A stretch of DNA of 64,000 nt from Rhabdophis nuchalis (taxonomy: Eukaryota > Chordata > Lepidosauria > Squamata > Natricidae): assembly GCA_039707465.1 (NCBI GenBank), contig CM077643.1:331906419-331970418 (forward strand), given 5' to 3'. Positions within the stretch are counted from its first letter, which is position 1. Each line of letters begins with the position of its first letter. A program made the position numbers and the translations under genes. Below the pieces are notes generated by a model. It was not told where the DNA came from. It saw nothing but the letters and a program-made list of their open reading frames with translations, and made no database searches. Below are positions 31,941 through 43,912 of this stretch, piece after piece.

Positions 31941-33319
31941 TTACGCTTTTACTTCCTTTCAATGTTCAGTTTTTTTACTTTATCCTTATGCCGGTGTTAA
32001 TACTTTCTTACCCACCCACCCCCTTAACATTTTAAAATTTAACCTATTATTTCTAGTTGTTTGGATCATTTAGGAAGTTTAAGAACAGCACCTTTTCTGT
32101 ACCTCGCAATGTGACTCATGGCCCTGAGCGACAATGGGATAAGAGCAGAAGCTAAAACTAAATGTCAGTAAAGCAAACAGAGAAGCATTTTAGTATTTTT
32201 TTAAAATAGAAAACAGCTAGGCTCTCAAACTCACAAACAACAGAGTTTTTTTCAATCTAGGTTGTCCTCAGGCTCTGTTTCTAGTTCATTATCCAAACTC
32301 ATGCACCTCTCTTATAAGAACATTGACAGTATCCTCTCTAGAGCCAAATTAGCCAGTATGCTAAATAAGCCACAGGATACATCCCAAATCCAATTATCTG
32401 GGAGGACTTCACAGTTATGAATCTGTTATATTACATTAATGTATTTTGCACTCAGTTTTAATTGTTCTTAATAGCCCATAGCAGAACATCAGAACATCAG
32501 CATTAGAAGGGCATAAATAAAATAAGGAAACCACATAGAAGGATCATGGTCTATACTTCTTGACTATGTGAAGAATAGAATGATAACTTTATCTCCCAAC
32601 TGGATAATTGATAGGGTCAATGAATTATGAGATGCTATGAGATTTGGCATATCCTCTAAACTTTTGTCAGAGACTATGCTAATTCTGAGTTACTTTTACA
32701 TCTGAAACCTCAAGTTTTGTACTGTTTCCCTCTTTTATATGTCTTGTTGTTAGCAACTCTGGATTCAGAACCAGTGTTACAACTCTGGTCCCTTAACCAG
32801 TGTTAGCAAATAAATGCAGAATAGTGTAATACACCGAACAGTAAAAAGATACGTTGCTTTAACCACAAACAAACTCTAAAACAGTGATAGTAAGAAAATA
32901 AACAGTCTTTACTTTGTAGCAACTAAAATACTTCTTCCGACTAACTTCTCAAACAATAATAAACAGTCCTTCACCCAACACAGATATCTTAAGTGATGCA
33001 AAACAAATACTCCTCCTTCTTCACAGTTTCAGCTCCTCAGCACAGGGAATCGAAAAGGAAATGAGCTGTGATTCTGAGCTTGCTTTATGGTAGAGCTGAT
33101 AAGTACAGCCAATCAGATTATAAGACAGTTCTTAAAGCTACACTCCTTAAGAACTCATATATATTGTCAACCCAATATAAGGCTGAATATCTTGTAAGGA
33201 TTTCTAATAAAATAACACCAACTATCTCATGTTTGAGATATAGTATGTTGATATGTCTCATATTGCAGATCTATTGATCAATCCCTTCATTCTAAGTCAA
33301 TTTCATGTTGGTTTCTTTC
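31941..33319. other. Unannotated stretch
   Basis: No gene was seen. AATAAACAGTCTTTACTTTG near 32897 and AATAAACAGTCCTTCACCC near 32956 are similar short phrases of unknown origin. Confidence 0.4.
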
Positions 33320-33515
33320 ACCTGAAATGATGCATTGGGGCTTATTTTCTGGTTGGAGCTTATTTTCAGGGAAATAGGGCACTAAATGCATCAATCTGAG
33401 TGACAATCTTAACTGGGGCTTATTTTGGGGGTAGGGCTTATATCACAAACATCCTGAAAAATCATGCTAGGGCTTATTTTTCAGTTGGGTCTTGTTTTTG
33501 GGGAAACACAGTAAT
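33320..33515. repeat. Interspersed repeat with GGGCTTATTTT sub-repeats
   Basis: GGGGCTTATTTTCTGG, GGAGCTTATTTTCAGG, GGGGCTTATTTTGGGG and AGGGCTTATTTTTCAG recur within 170 bases. The block ends GGGGAAACACAGTA, a phrase I associate with an abundant squamate MITE. The left end is not defined and the family is uncertain. Confidence 0.45.
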
Positions 33516-34430
33516 ATTGTTGCCTAGACACTGACATAAAATGTATGATTTGTTGTATAAAATGGCATTATACTAACATAAAACTATGGCAAAAGGACTT
33601 TAGTGAATGTAACCATGGTGCTTTAGGAACTCTATTCAATGCCTGCTCAACACTCATGTTTTGTGTCCAATGCCCCTCTAAAAAATAGAAATAAACTTTG
33701 GCAAGTGTCTTAAGGAAATAACCAAATCTTAGATGCTGCAGCCAACATTTATATGTCAGGAATAATGAAAGCAAGAGGAGGGAGATAGGAAAAGCCACTG
33801 TAGTGTACAACTCACTAGGTAAACATCATTATCAGTGCCCTAGAGGAAGAATAATACTAGTCTTCTTTACATGGTCTTTGTAAAGATTACTTCAACAAAT
33901 GGATAACTGCACATTTCAAGTGATTCACGCACTCTACCCACACTATTGTTTGTAAAGTGCTTTTAAGCTCTTGAAATGCTAAGCATTGCTATCATCACAG
34001 TGGCAAATTTAGGAGTGAGCCTGCTGATAAGGTATATAAGACTGGGATGCTCATGTGTGTATAAGTGCAGCAAAGATATTTCTTCTAAATTGGTGAGAGA
34101 TGTACCAGTGCTAAAGGGGATAAAGGCCAACTACTCATAAATCAGATGCAGGATAATTAGCCAGGTTTAAGATTCAACTGACAAAATGAATTTCTTTTAA
34201 TATGGGCCCTATTAAATATGCTAGATACACCTTACTCGGGTTTATACTTGGAAGGAAGTCATTTCATGGCTTCTGATGTGATCAATATTAGCTGATCGTG
34301 CTTTTATTATTTCTTGTCACTGTACTTTCCTTGCTTGATGAATATGAACAAACCTGTTCTTTAGCTCCACTGTTTTGCCTTTGGCTACTGGTTTGTCACC
34401 CCACTGTTAAAGCTTAGTATTGCGCAGACC
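33516..34430. other. Unannotated stretch
   Basis: No gene or assignable repeat was seen. Confidence 0.4.
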
Positions 34431-34438
34431 CTTCAGTA

Positions 34439-34809
34439 CAGTGGTGGGTTTCTGCAGGTTCGCACCTACTTGCGAGAACCGGTTGGTGAAATTTAGAGAA
34501 CCGGTGAGAGGGGGTTCCACCGGCGTACCTGGAAGTAAATCTGGCCCGCCGCTGCCAGTGACCCAAAGGGAAGGAAAGGAAAGGAAGGAAAAAAGGAAGG
34601 AAGAAAGGAAAGAAAGAAAGAAAGAAAGAAAGAATTTATCATCACAATTGAGTCCAAAATTTTGGTTGCTAAGCAAGTGCGTTGTTAAATGAGTTGCACC
34701 ACATTTTAAAAGGTGGCCACTCCCACCCTGTCACATGACTGCCAAGCCACGCCCACAAAATAGGCCACACCCACAGAGTAGGTTCTAAAAAATTTGAAAC
34801 CCACCCCTG
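34439..34809. mobile_element. hAT-type MITE, GTGGTGGG-end group, with GAAA tract
   Basis: The ends are CAGTGGTGGGTTTC and GAAACCCACCCCTG. The 8-bp duplication CTTCAGTA is perfect (34431-34438 and 34810-34817). Internal phrases AGAACCGGTTGG, AGAGAACCGGTGAGAG and GCCACGCCCACAAAATAGGC mark the group. A purine repeat (GGAAA/GAAA, 34568-34635) is embedded, followed by GTTGCTAAGCAAGTGCGTTG, a phrase found in the TA-flanked MITE family. Confidence 0.9.
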
Positions 34810-34817
34810 CTTCAGTA

Positions 34818-35464
34818 TCTGTTAATTTCTTAGGGCCACCTCCCATGACATTGAAATTACTGGAGGAAGGGTAGCACAAACTCACTATCCTGCTGTGTTT
34901 TCGGCATCTTTGTATAGTTCTCCATAAATCTCAATGATTCCAGCAGCAGAAGGAGTGGGTGATCCTCATTTCTTTCTTGCTGTCAATCCTGAAACTGACA
35001 TGACTGAAGCCATCTTGGAGCTTCAGTGTTGCCACAGTGGAGCTGAGGGATAGGGAGGGGGGGATTAGAGATAGCTGGGGTTTTGCAGCCAAAATAATAT
35101 ACTTTTGGGGGGGAACCAAGGACATTTCCACACCCGGCCTGAGGAAGGAGAAATGAGGTCACCAGACAACCAGACAACATCTTGATTGGACCATATGACT
35201 GATTGTTTGAGGTTGGGGGAGATTTTTACTTTTAACAAGGTGAAAACCATGGGAAACTTTGGAGTTGGTTTTTCACCAGATCTGTGCCAATATGATATAT
35301 CCAATAAAGCTATTCTTTGAGGAATCCATCTGCTTCTCAACTTTGCTTGCTATGGATCTATTACCTGGAACCCTGACACTTGCTTTGAAATAACAGACAC
35401 TCCCTGCTTCCCAATCTGTGGTTCATGTCTTCAAAACAAAGACAATAATTGTGAGGGTCTTCCA
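34818..35464. other. Unannotated stretch
   Basis: No gene or assignable repeat was seen. Confidence 0.4.
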
Positions 35465-36020
35465 TGCCCTTCTTTGCCTAGCATATTATACTGGCAGTGT
35501 ATCTGATAACTCGCAGGGTATACATATCAATGACATGGATCTTGTCCTTCCCATTTATTGACTTTTCAAGTGGCTGTATTATCCTTCGGTGGCACTTGAA
35601 TGTTGCTGTTTTCTTTGCGTCCTCATTGCGGTTCCGATATGACTGTGGGATTTGAAGGTACTTGTAGCTGGTCTGTATGTCTGATACTTTGCCCACTAGT
35701 AGTGCTAATTACCTTCACTCTTAATTACCTTCCCTCTTTGGATCACCATCTGGGCACATTTCTTCTGTCTGAATGATAGCCCAATATCTTCACTGTTGAT
35801 CTGTGTCAAGTGGATCAGCAAGTCAATATCACATTCACTCTCAGAATACAGCTTAACATCATCCATGTAGAGGAGGTGGCTGAAGTTCCATTTTTGAACT
35901 TGTATCCATGTCCAATTCTTGTGATTATCTGATTGAGGGGTTTCAAACCTATGCAGAACAACAGTAGGGACAGTGCATCACCTTGGCATCTGCTGCACTT
36001 GATGACCTCTTGTGTGAGTT
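35465..36020 (-). mobile_element. Decayed R4/Dong-like LINE reverse transcriptase
   Basis: On the minus strand the sequence yields broken blocks LLFCIGLKPLNQIIT, HGYKFKNG, a degraded YMDD-type box (TCTACATGGATGATGTTAAG encodes LYMDDVK in one frame), INSEDIGLSFRQKKCAQMV, and the open frame 35696-35478 with VSDIQTSYKYLQIPQ and SINGKDKIHVIDMYTLRVIRY. These match the RT and thumb region of R4/Dong-type LINEs as I know them (SPLLFC, HLLYMDDIKLY, YKYLGIPQ, NGKNKI). It is unlike the L2 copies here and carries frameshifts and stops. Confidence 0.65.
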
Positions 36021-36523
36021 GTCTAGACTGTGTGTGTTTGTGTGTGTGTAGATATACATTTTTGTTATTGTTTTCATTTAATGAGTTGTGGGCTTTTAGT
36101 GGTATTAGGGTTGTAGGCCAAATTCAATTGTTTATTTTTTTAAAAATTGCAGATATTTTATTGTAATTGTTTTCTCATTAAAAGTGTTTTATTACATGTT
36201 ATCTTGACGAAGGCCAGCAGTCAGAATGATTTAGTGGCTTACAAATTTAATGAATTAATTAGATGATGAGGATGAGGATAAGGATTTCCAAATGAATTCA
36301 ATTTTAACAGGTTTCTAAGCAACTTCCAAATGAGGTTTTTATTTCACTATCATCCTGGCTTAACTTAATGTTTTACAATTATTCTCCCACCTGCTCCAAT
36401 CTCGTCATAGCAGTTGTTCCATTACCTTATCTCCCCTGGAAAAGAAATGATGGAGCACCTCAAGAATGTTCAGACCACTAACATTTGGAAATCCTCATTT
36501 AGGTGAGACCTTGAACCACATTT
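36021..36523. other. Unannotated stretch
   Basis: No gene or assignable repeat was seen. Confidence 0.4.
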
Positions 36524-36582
36524 GCAAGGAGAAGGGCGGGGTATAAATTTGAAAAATAAATAAATAAATAAATAAATTTAAA
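36524..36582 (+). mobile_element. Very short L2 3' end with AAAT tail
   Basis: GCAAGGAGAAGGGCGGGGTA then TAAATTTG and (AAAT)n is the L2 terminal hairpin and tail without any coding part. Confidence 0.65.
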
Positions 36583-36746
36583 TCTTGGCGCTGATCATAT
36601 AAAGATGAAGAAGATTGCTTTGTTAACTGGGATTTAGTGGGTGAATTCATATATGTTCCCATTTTTTAATATTTTCTTTCCTTCTATCTATTTCTGTGCA
36701 AGCTAATCTGACTGCATTCTCATTTGCAAATTGTAAGTCAAAGATA

Positions 36747-37077
36747 AGGTAAAGGCACATATGTGCTAGTCATTCTCAACTCTAGGGGGTGGTGCCCCCC
36801 TTCAAAGTTGAACAGCCAGCACTGTCTGAAGACGTCTCCATGGTCATGTGGCCGGCATGGCTAAATGCCGAAGATGCATGGAATGCTGCTACCTTCCCCC
36901 CACAGATGGTTCGTATTTTTCTACTTGCATTTTTACACGCTTCCGAACTGCTAGGTTGGCAGAATCTGGGACAAGTAACAGGAGCTCACTCTGTTACTAG
37001 GGTTTCAAACTACTGAACTGCCAACTTTTCTGATTGACAAGCTCAATGTCTTAGCCACTGAGCCACTGCGTCCCTCC
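36747..37077 (-). mobile_element. tRNA-derived SINE, full length
   Basis: On the minus strand the head includes CAGTGGCTCAGTGGCTAAGA (A box) and AGTTCAGTAGTTTGAAACCC (B-box relic). The body contains CTAGCAGTTCGGAAGCGTGT, GCCATGCCGGCCACATGACC and GAGAATGACTAGCACATATG. The flanks AAGTCAAAGATA (36735-36746) and AAATCAAAGATA (37078-37089) are a 12-bp target duplication with one mismatch. The family equals the split copy at 50624-52015. Confidence 0.88.
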
Positions 37078-37089
37078 AAATCAAAGATA

Positions 37090-39194
37090 GAAATAAGCTG
37101 ATTGTGGAAAAATAGGAAAAAAACAACAACCTCTGAATTCATTACATGTTTCTCCCCACATAATATCTGTGGACAGCTAAAGTGATCCTCTTCTAAGAAG
37201 AGGGAAAAATAAATTTTTAAGTTTTCTGTAGATCCTACCTATGTAAAAGGTAGAATTTTTTTAAAAAAATACCCACACTGTTAATTGAAGGCAAACTGGA
37301 AAATCCTTTCTATCTCATACAGACAATCTGATCCTCTTCTGATATTCTGGAGTTTGAGGGCATAGTTCCTTGCCCTTGTCCACACTTGTGGAGCTGGGGC
37401 TGATAAAAGTTGAAAACTTTGCAGGAGACTCTGCAGGAGACCAGATTGCATACTTATCGTGGTGTTGAAAACATTTTTTTTTAAATGCTGAAAGTGGCAT
37501 GCTCGTTGGATTTATGATCACTTTTCCACCTATTTCTCCAGAACAATTTCTACCGTAGTATAACTTGCCTTCTGTCTTTTGAGGTTTTTAAAAAAAAATC
37601 ACTTCAGAAATTTGAGTTTATGAGCCATGCAATTATAGCAATTGGTTTAGGCAAGTGGTGCTTTTTCTGGATGGATGAAGGTACTTGGCTGCTTGCGTTG
37701 GCCCTTGTCGTGCATTACAAGCACCTCTGATAAGCCACGGATGCTCAGCCTGCTGTAACTTATGGTTGTATTCAACAGACACATCAGGCAACAAAGACAG
37801 GCTGTTTGTTAGCATTGTTTTCCAGACTGCTGGTTGAAGAAGTTTAACAGCCGTCCACTCAGCTCCCCGGTGAGTAGTTTGCAGCAAAATAAAACTCTGC
37901 TTTATGATGTTTACAAGAATCTTTTTTTTTACTCACTGCTGATGAGTCATGGAAAAAGAACATATTCTTATGGCTTTTGGACAGGTGTGCCGGATGCTTA
38001 TTGCAATTGTTGTGCAGCTTAAAATGAACCGTCAGTGTTTTTCTCCTTTCTTCTAATGCCATCCAGATCTGTAATTTGGGAAGAGGTGTAAACTCTTTTC
38101 TCCCACAGCTATAGCATCAGCTAGCCCCAAACTCTTGGCAGCTGAACAACATCAACATCCCTTCATCTTTTTTTTTTAATGACCCTCCTATTTTGACTTC
38201 TCTCATTATCTTATGAACTTTACATAATGGATGACACTAGCCAAACCTCATTAACTTTCTGCCCGTCCTTTGTGTATCAGATGTTCAGTTGTTTCTCTTT
38301 ATCCTACCCTTTGGATGACTGACTGCTGCACTTTTCATGCTCTCAGTAACAATAGGCTGAACTTTCATAATTACTGGACATCTCCAGGGCCTTATTCCAG
38401 CCTGAACATTAACTCACAATGTTAATCAGAATGCTATTTTTTTATTACCCTGACAAGTCTGGAACTGTTACTGTGCTACTGAACTTCATTTTGTACAGCT
38501 AATTTGTAAGCCATCCATTTATAGGGTAGCCCATAGTCTCTCAAGTCAATTAGTGCATTGAAGAAGTGCCTGCTTTCTACTGCAGCGAATGAATGAAAAC
38601 TGGATAAATAAGATTACAAAAAGATGTATATGATTTTAAGTGCCATCGTCAGGCATGTTCACATTTATAGGGTAACAGCAAGTGGCAGCACCTAGCAAAC
38701 CTTATTTGAGCTTTGGAAAACTTAGGCTTAGTGGACCTACTTAGCACTGGCTTGGGGGATCATCAGTAAGACTGGAAAGTTGAAAAATACTCATGGAAGT
38801 AGTAGGAACAGGAATTGGCTTGAGGAAGCACTGGCAATTAGATGCAAAAGCTGGCCATCATGTTGAAGGTTTCAGTGAATCGCTAAGTGAACGAAAACTG
38901 ACACTTACTCTACTTGATACAAAGTCAAGCATGTTCATTCTTCAAATTATTGCACATTCTTTTTATAATTGTTTATAGATTCAAAAAAGAGAATCTTCTA
39001 GTTAGTACTTTGTAATATCTCCTTTGACAGAATTAATAGCTTTCACATAATTCCTATAGCCAGATAGCATCAAGTACTGTATAATTTTAAATGTTTTCCC
39101 TGTTCTTTGCAAAACTCTCCTAGCTCAAAATATTCTTTGGTCTTCTTGTACGCACTGCATGTTTGAGATAATAGTTACAAATAATATTCAGGTC
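37090..39194. other. Unannotated stretch
   Basis: No gene, RNA or assignable repeat was seen; only scattered poly-A and poly-T runs. Confidence 0.4.
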
Positions 39195-39479
39195 TAGGAA
39201 TCATGGAGCTCTTCATGCATTGAACAATCACATAAACGTGAATCAGCAGGGTAAGACATCAGCCACAAAAGCCAATATAATCCTTGGTTGTATTGAAGGC
39301 ATAGAATCAAAATCATGTGAAGTATTAGTACCGCTTTATAATGCCTTAGTAAGGCCACGTCTGGAAAACTGCATCCAGTTTTGGTCAACACATTAAAAAA
39401 ACCTCTGAAGAACAGTTGCAGGATTTGGGTTTGGCTAGTCTAGTGAAAAGAAGGACTGGGGACGGACAGACATGATAAC
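39195..39479 (+). mobile_element. CR1 LINE, left part of a split copy
   Basis: CACAAAAGCCAATATAATCC, GGCATAGAATCAAAATCATG, TAATGCCTTAGTAAGGCCAC, AAACTGCATCCAGTTTTGGT and AGAACAGTTGCAGGATTTGG are successive CR1 3' coding/UTR blocks. The run stops at ATGATAAC (39479) and resumes at about 40033 with CAGTATTCCAGTATTTGAG. Confidence 0.88.
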
Positions 39480-40032
<553 letters not shown>

Positions 40033-40035
<3 letters not shown>

Positions 40036-40372
40036 GTATTCCAGTATTTGAGAGGCTGCCACAAAGAGGAGTGGGTCAATTCATTTTTCAAAGCACTAGA
40101 TGGCAGGACAAGAAACAATGGATGGTAACTAATCAGGGAGAGAAGCAACCTGGAATTAAGGAGAAGCTTCCTAGCAGTGAGAACAATTAACAACTTATTA
40201 AGTTAATTGTTAAGTGGAACAACTTGCCATCAGAAGTTGTGGATGCTTCATCACTGTAAGTTTTAAAGAAGAAACTGGACAGTCAGTTGTCTGAAATGGT
40301 GTAGGGTCTCCTACTTCAGCAGAGGGTTGGACTAGAAGACTTTGAAAGTCCCGTCCAGCTCTGTTCTGGTTA
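40033..40372 (+). mobile_element. CR1 LINE 3' end, right part of the split copy
   Basis: AGGCTGCCACAAAGAGGAGT, GGCAGGACAAGAAACAATGG, AGAAGCTTCCTAGCAGTGAG, TTGGACTAGAAGACTTTGAA and CCCGTCCAGCTCTGTTCT complete the CR1 3' end. A local duplication of TTAATTGTTAA flanks 40185-40213. Confidence 0.88.
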
Positions 40373-40803
40373 AACATGTTGTCTTACTGAAATACTCAAC
40401 CTGTTTTCAGTTTTAATGTTTTTGGTCAGTAGGGGACATTCGTTTCTAGAATATTTCTTACAAAAATCCATTCATTGAATCATTACGAAGGCATATTTTA
40501 GCATAGTTTCTTTGAGTGGCTCACAGTGTTTTGTCAGTTTGCACATGCTAAAGCACTGAATAGTGAAAAAAGATATAAGATATTCAAGCTTATTAATTAT
40601 TATATTGGGGTCCTATACAGATGGGCAAAAGACTTGTAAGACCCACAGGGTTGGCTACATCAGGGATTTTGAGGAGCGATTTCCAGAGTGGAATTCACAT
40701 TAGTCTCACTATCTTTCTTCCAGTGTACATTGTAAAGATATTGATATCTCATACCTAGATATGGGTGCTTTTTAACCTCTGTTTTAAATGGGTCTCACTA
40801 GAG

Positions 40804-40909
40804 CAGGGGTCTGCAAAGTTGGCTCTTTTAAGACTGGTGGACTTCAACTCCCAGAGTTCTAGGAGTTGAAGTCCACCAGTCTTAAAAGAGCCAACTTTGC
40901 AGACCCCTG
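40804..40909. mobile_element. Palindromic hAT MITE, 106 bp
   Basis: The ends are CAGGGGTCTGCAAAGTTGGC and its inverse. The 8-bp duplication CACTAGAG is perfect (40796-40803 and 40910-40917). The centre has been deleted, leaving CCCAGAGTTCTAGGAGTTG at the turn. Confidence 0.93.
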
Positions 40910-40917
40910 CACTAGAG

Positions 40918-41266
40918 AATGGCAATACCATTCTCAGTGAACAGAACATTGCTCCTGTCAGCCTAATTTAGGCCAAGAGGATTATTGCATACTCACTGTT
41001 AAGGATAAGAATGCATCTCCAAAGCATGTAGCCAATGTCTTCCTTGGAGATCCCTATGTGTAGCATAAAAAAGTGGGCATTTTGAGATACTACTGTGTGG
41101 CTCCTTTGGGCTGTCAGAATGTAGCTGTGGCTGACCTACCACTTATGGTAAAAGTGGATGTCTGCTGCTCCTACAAAGGGAAAGATGGCCTCTGCGTTAG
41201 ATGATATGATGTCTGCTCCTTCACAATGTGGAAAATTCTCCATTTACTGCATTCACTTCAACTTCG
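40918..41266. other. Unannotated stretch
   Basis: No gene or assignable repeat was seen. Confidence 0.4.
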
Positions 41267-41274
41267 CTCTAAGT

Positions 41275-41410
41275 CAGGGGTCTGCAAAGTTGGCTCTTTT
41301 AAGACGGGTGGACTTCAACTTCCAGAATTCCCCAGCCAGCTATGGCTGGCTGGGGAATTCTGGGAGTTGAAATCCACCCATCTTAAAAGAGCCAACTTTG
41401 CAGACCCCTG
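41275..41410. mobile_element. Palindromic hAT MITE, 136 bp
   Basis: The ends are CAGGGGTCTGCAAAGTTGGC and its inverse. The 8-bp duplication CTCTAAGT is perfect (41267-41274 and 41411-41418). The turn is CCAGCTATGGCTGG. Confidence 0.93.
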
Positions 41411-41418
41411 CTCTAAGT

Positions 41419-41889
41419 AATATAAACCAAAGTGGTTTATGTCGAAGCATAAGGAGGAGTAGAATTGCTAAACAAACACTTGCTCAGAAGTAAGCACTGT
41501 TTAGCACTGTGTGAAGCTTGGGAAGAAGTTCAAGATTATTCACTAACTTTCCAGGTTGCTTGTGGAATAATGGCCCTTAGTTATCTGAATTGTCATCATT
41601 CATCAGAGCTGAAATTAGTACTTTTCTCTCTCCCCCTCTTTCTGAAAAATAATGAAGTGCCATATAGTGGAGCTAAAACAAACACAACATGGTTTGAATT
41701 CAGAGTAGTAAGGCATCAACATGGTGGCAGCAGCATTGCCTTAACAGTTCAAAGGCCCTTAGTCTACTTTTGGTCCACTAGTGGCCTGTAGAACTTTTTT
41801 CACCAATTTCAGAATTTGTCCATGTGATTATGCCTACTATGCTAGAACAAATCACACTGAATTTTGATAGATGATATGAGATAGCCTCG
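41419..41889. other. Unannotated stretch
   Basis: The 108-codon frame at 41465-41791 shows no recognisable domain and is probably chance. Confidence 0.35.
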
Positions 41890-42290
41890 ATTTGATGCAA
41901 TAAAATTAATTAAAATGAATATAATTCCAAGCTCGTAGACGTTTTAAGACCGATACTATCTTTTATTCCAAAAAACATTTTACTCAAATTGCTAGGCATG
42001 TGAGACAGTGTATTTGGAAAGGTAAAACACCTAGAATCCCTCTTTCTAAATTATGCTTGTCTGTGACAGATGGCAGTTTTAACCTTCCAGAGTTTCAGAA
42101 ATATCATTGGGCTTAGATTGTTAATACCAACATTTTATTGGAATGAACGTTTTTTTTTGAGAAAAATGTCAGTATGGCAATTGGAAATGTATTGTACTTA
42201 CCCATTTAAATCTTGGCAGCACTTAGGTACAAATTTTATTAAGATTAATTTAGTATTTCGAACTATGCTAGCCATAAGTTGTAATTGAGC
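41890..42290 (+). mobile_element. Decayed L1 LINE ORF2 C-terminal fragment
   Basis: Across frames the plus strand reads FIPKNILLKL, then IWKGKTPRIPLSKLCLS and LPEFQKYHWA, followed by YWNERFFLRKMSVWQLEMYC. These are the IWKGKKPRI, KLCLP, GGLGLPNFKKYYWAA and W..IE blocks of vertebrate L1 ORF2. Stops and frameshifts interrupt it. No tail or duplication was defined. Confidence 0.75.
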
Positions 42291-42464
42291 CCTGTTAGGT
42301 GATACCAGTATATTTAGTTTTGATACAGACTCTCCTTAACATCTAACTCTCTGGCATAACTTTACTCTTAAAATCAGTAAAATAAAACTAAAGTATAATG
42401 AAATTAGTTAAATTACTATTTAATGATGCTTTAAATCTTTTCAATAAGTTCAAACTGAAATTTT

Positions 42465-42465
<1 letters not shown>

Positions 42466-42496
<31 letters not shown>

Positions 42497-42497
42497 A
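42466..42497. repeat. (ATC)n microsatellite
   Basis: About ten ATC units. Confidence 0.95.
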
Positions 42498-42871
42498 TGA
42501 GAAATGGAAGACTATCTAGATAAAATATGCTTTGACATCTCAGTATGGACCTGATGTCTTAACAGCTTCCAAAATACCTGATATCTTCTTCATAGTAAAG
42601 AATTCAATCTCAGAATCTAAACCTACTTTTTTCTGTCAAAGCTAAAAGAACAATTTAAATGTCTATAGAAAATAGACAGGGAGCTTCGAATCAAGATTTG
42701 GAAATTCCAGTTCTTGTCAAATAATGGATTCAGTCTAAAAGGGCTTATGTTTTCCTTCTTCGTTTTTTTAAAGTATGCTATTATGTGGTATAAAATATCT
42801 ATTTTTAAGACAAAAGAAAAAGTTGGAGAGTGTACAGATATTTATAAGTGAACAATGAATGAGATAGGATT
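42498..42871. other. Unannotated stretch
   Basis: No gene or assignable repeat was seen. Confidence 0.4.
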
Positions 42872-42879
42872 GTTTACAC

Positions 42880-43009
42880 CATGGGTGTCAAACTCATGGC
42901 ATCACATTGACATCATGTGACATTTTGCAATGTTTTCCCTTTCACAGAGCTGGGTTGGTATGGCCTGCCCTTGACGCATCTGGCCCATAAGCTGCCAGTT
43001 TGATACCCG
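42880..43009. mobile_element. hAT-type MITE, GGGTGTCAAACTC ends
   Basis: The ends are CATGGGTGTCAAACTC and the inverted CCAGTTTGATACCCG. The flanks GTTTACAC (42872-42879) and GTTTATAT (43010-43017) are an 8-bp duplication with two C/T differences. The inside (GCATCACATTGACATCATGT, GGCCTGCCCTTGACGCATCT) is non-coding. Confidence 0.78.
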
Positions 43010-43077
43010 GTTTATATCTTCTAACTCCAGAATGGTTGGAAACACCTTTTATGAGCAAGATAATTGATCAGTTAGCA

Positions 43078-43490
43078 ATAACAGAATAACAGAGTTGTAA
43101 GAGACATTGTAGGTCATCTAGTCCAACCCCCTGTTCAAGTAGGAGACCCTATATCATTTCTGACAAGTGGCTGTGCAGTCTCTTCTTGAAAGCTTCCAGT
43201 GATGAAGCATCCACAACTTCTGAAAGTAAGCTGTTCCTTTGGTTGATTGTTCTCACTGTCAGAAAACTTCTCCATATTTCTAGGTTGAATTTTTTTCTTG
43301 ATCAGTTTCCATCCATTGTTCTTTGCCTGGCCTTTGAGTGCTTTGGAAAACAGATTGTTGCCCCTCTTCTCTGTGACAGCCCCTCAAATATTGGAACACT
43401 GCTATCATGTCACCCCTGGCCTTTCTCTACACTAGACTAGCCATGCCTAGTTCTTGCAACTGTTCTTCATATGTTATGAAGAGCAGTTCA
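43078..43490 (-). mobile_element. CR1 LINE 3' end
   Basis: Reverse-complement CR1 blocks run in order: GTCATCTAGTCCAACCCCCT, GGAGACCCTATATCATTTCT, TGATGAAGCATCCACAACTT, GTTCTCACTGTCAGAAAACT, CAGTTTCCATCCATTGTTCT, GACAGCCCCTCAAATATTGG and GCAACTGTTCTTCATATGTT. The tail is AATAACAGAATAACAGAG at the left end. Confidence 0.9.
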
Positions 43491-43801
43491 TCATATTCTT
43501 CAGTATCGTTCATCATATTGACACATTCAGTTCCCCAAGCTCAGGAACATAGTCAAGTTTTGAGAGTCTTAAAAAGTCTAACAAGATTGGAACCATTGTG
43601 CTCTCTGAAGGAAGGATGTTTCATAAAGCAGAGGCCATTGTGAAAAAAGCTCACCTTCAGGTCCCTGATAGCTGACATTCTTTGGCTGATGGGATCTGCA
43701 TATTGCCTGACCTAGTTGGATGCATAGAAATGCTTGAAGAAAGGAGATCCCAAAGGTATCCTATCCCAAGTCATGTAGGGCATTAAAGGTAACCACTAGT
43801 A

Positions 43802-43904
43802 CAGGGGTGGGCAAACTTTGCAACTTTAAGTCTGAAGGACTGGCTGGAGAATTCTGGGAGCTGAAGTCCTTCAGACTTAAAGTTGCAAAGTTTGCCCACC
43901 CCTG
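43802..43904. mobile_element. Palindromic hAT MITE, 103 bp, GGTGGGCAAAC ends
   Basis: The ends are CAGGGGTGGGCAAACTTTGC and its inverse, a terminal variant distinct from the GGTCTGC copies, around the shared TTTAAGTCTGAAGGAC...CTCCAGCC core. The 8-bp duplication CACTAGTA is perfect (43794-43801 and 43905-43912). Confidence 0.92.
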
Positions 43905-43912
43905 CACTAGTA

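Noticed and set aside
41465..41791. 108-codon frame as a gene
   Set aside because: No domain, composition or context support; length is within chance expectation for the number of frames scanned.
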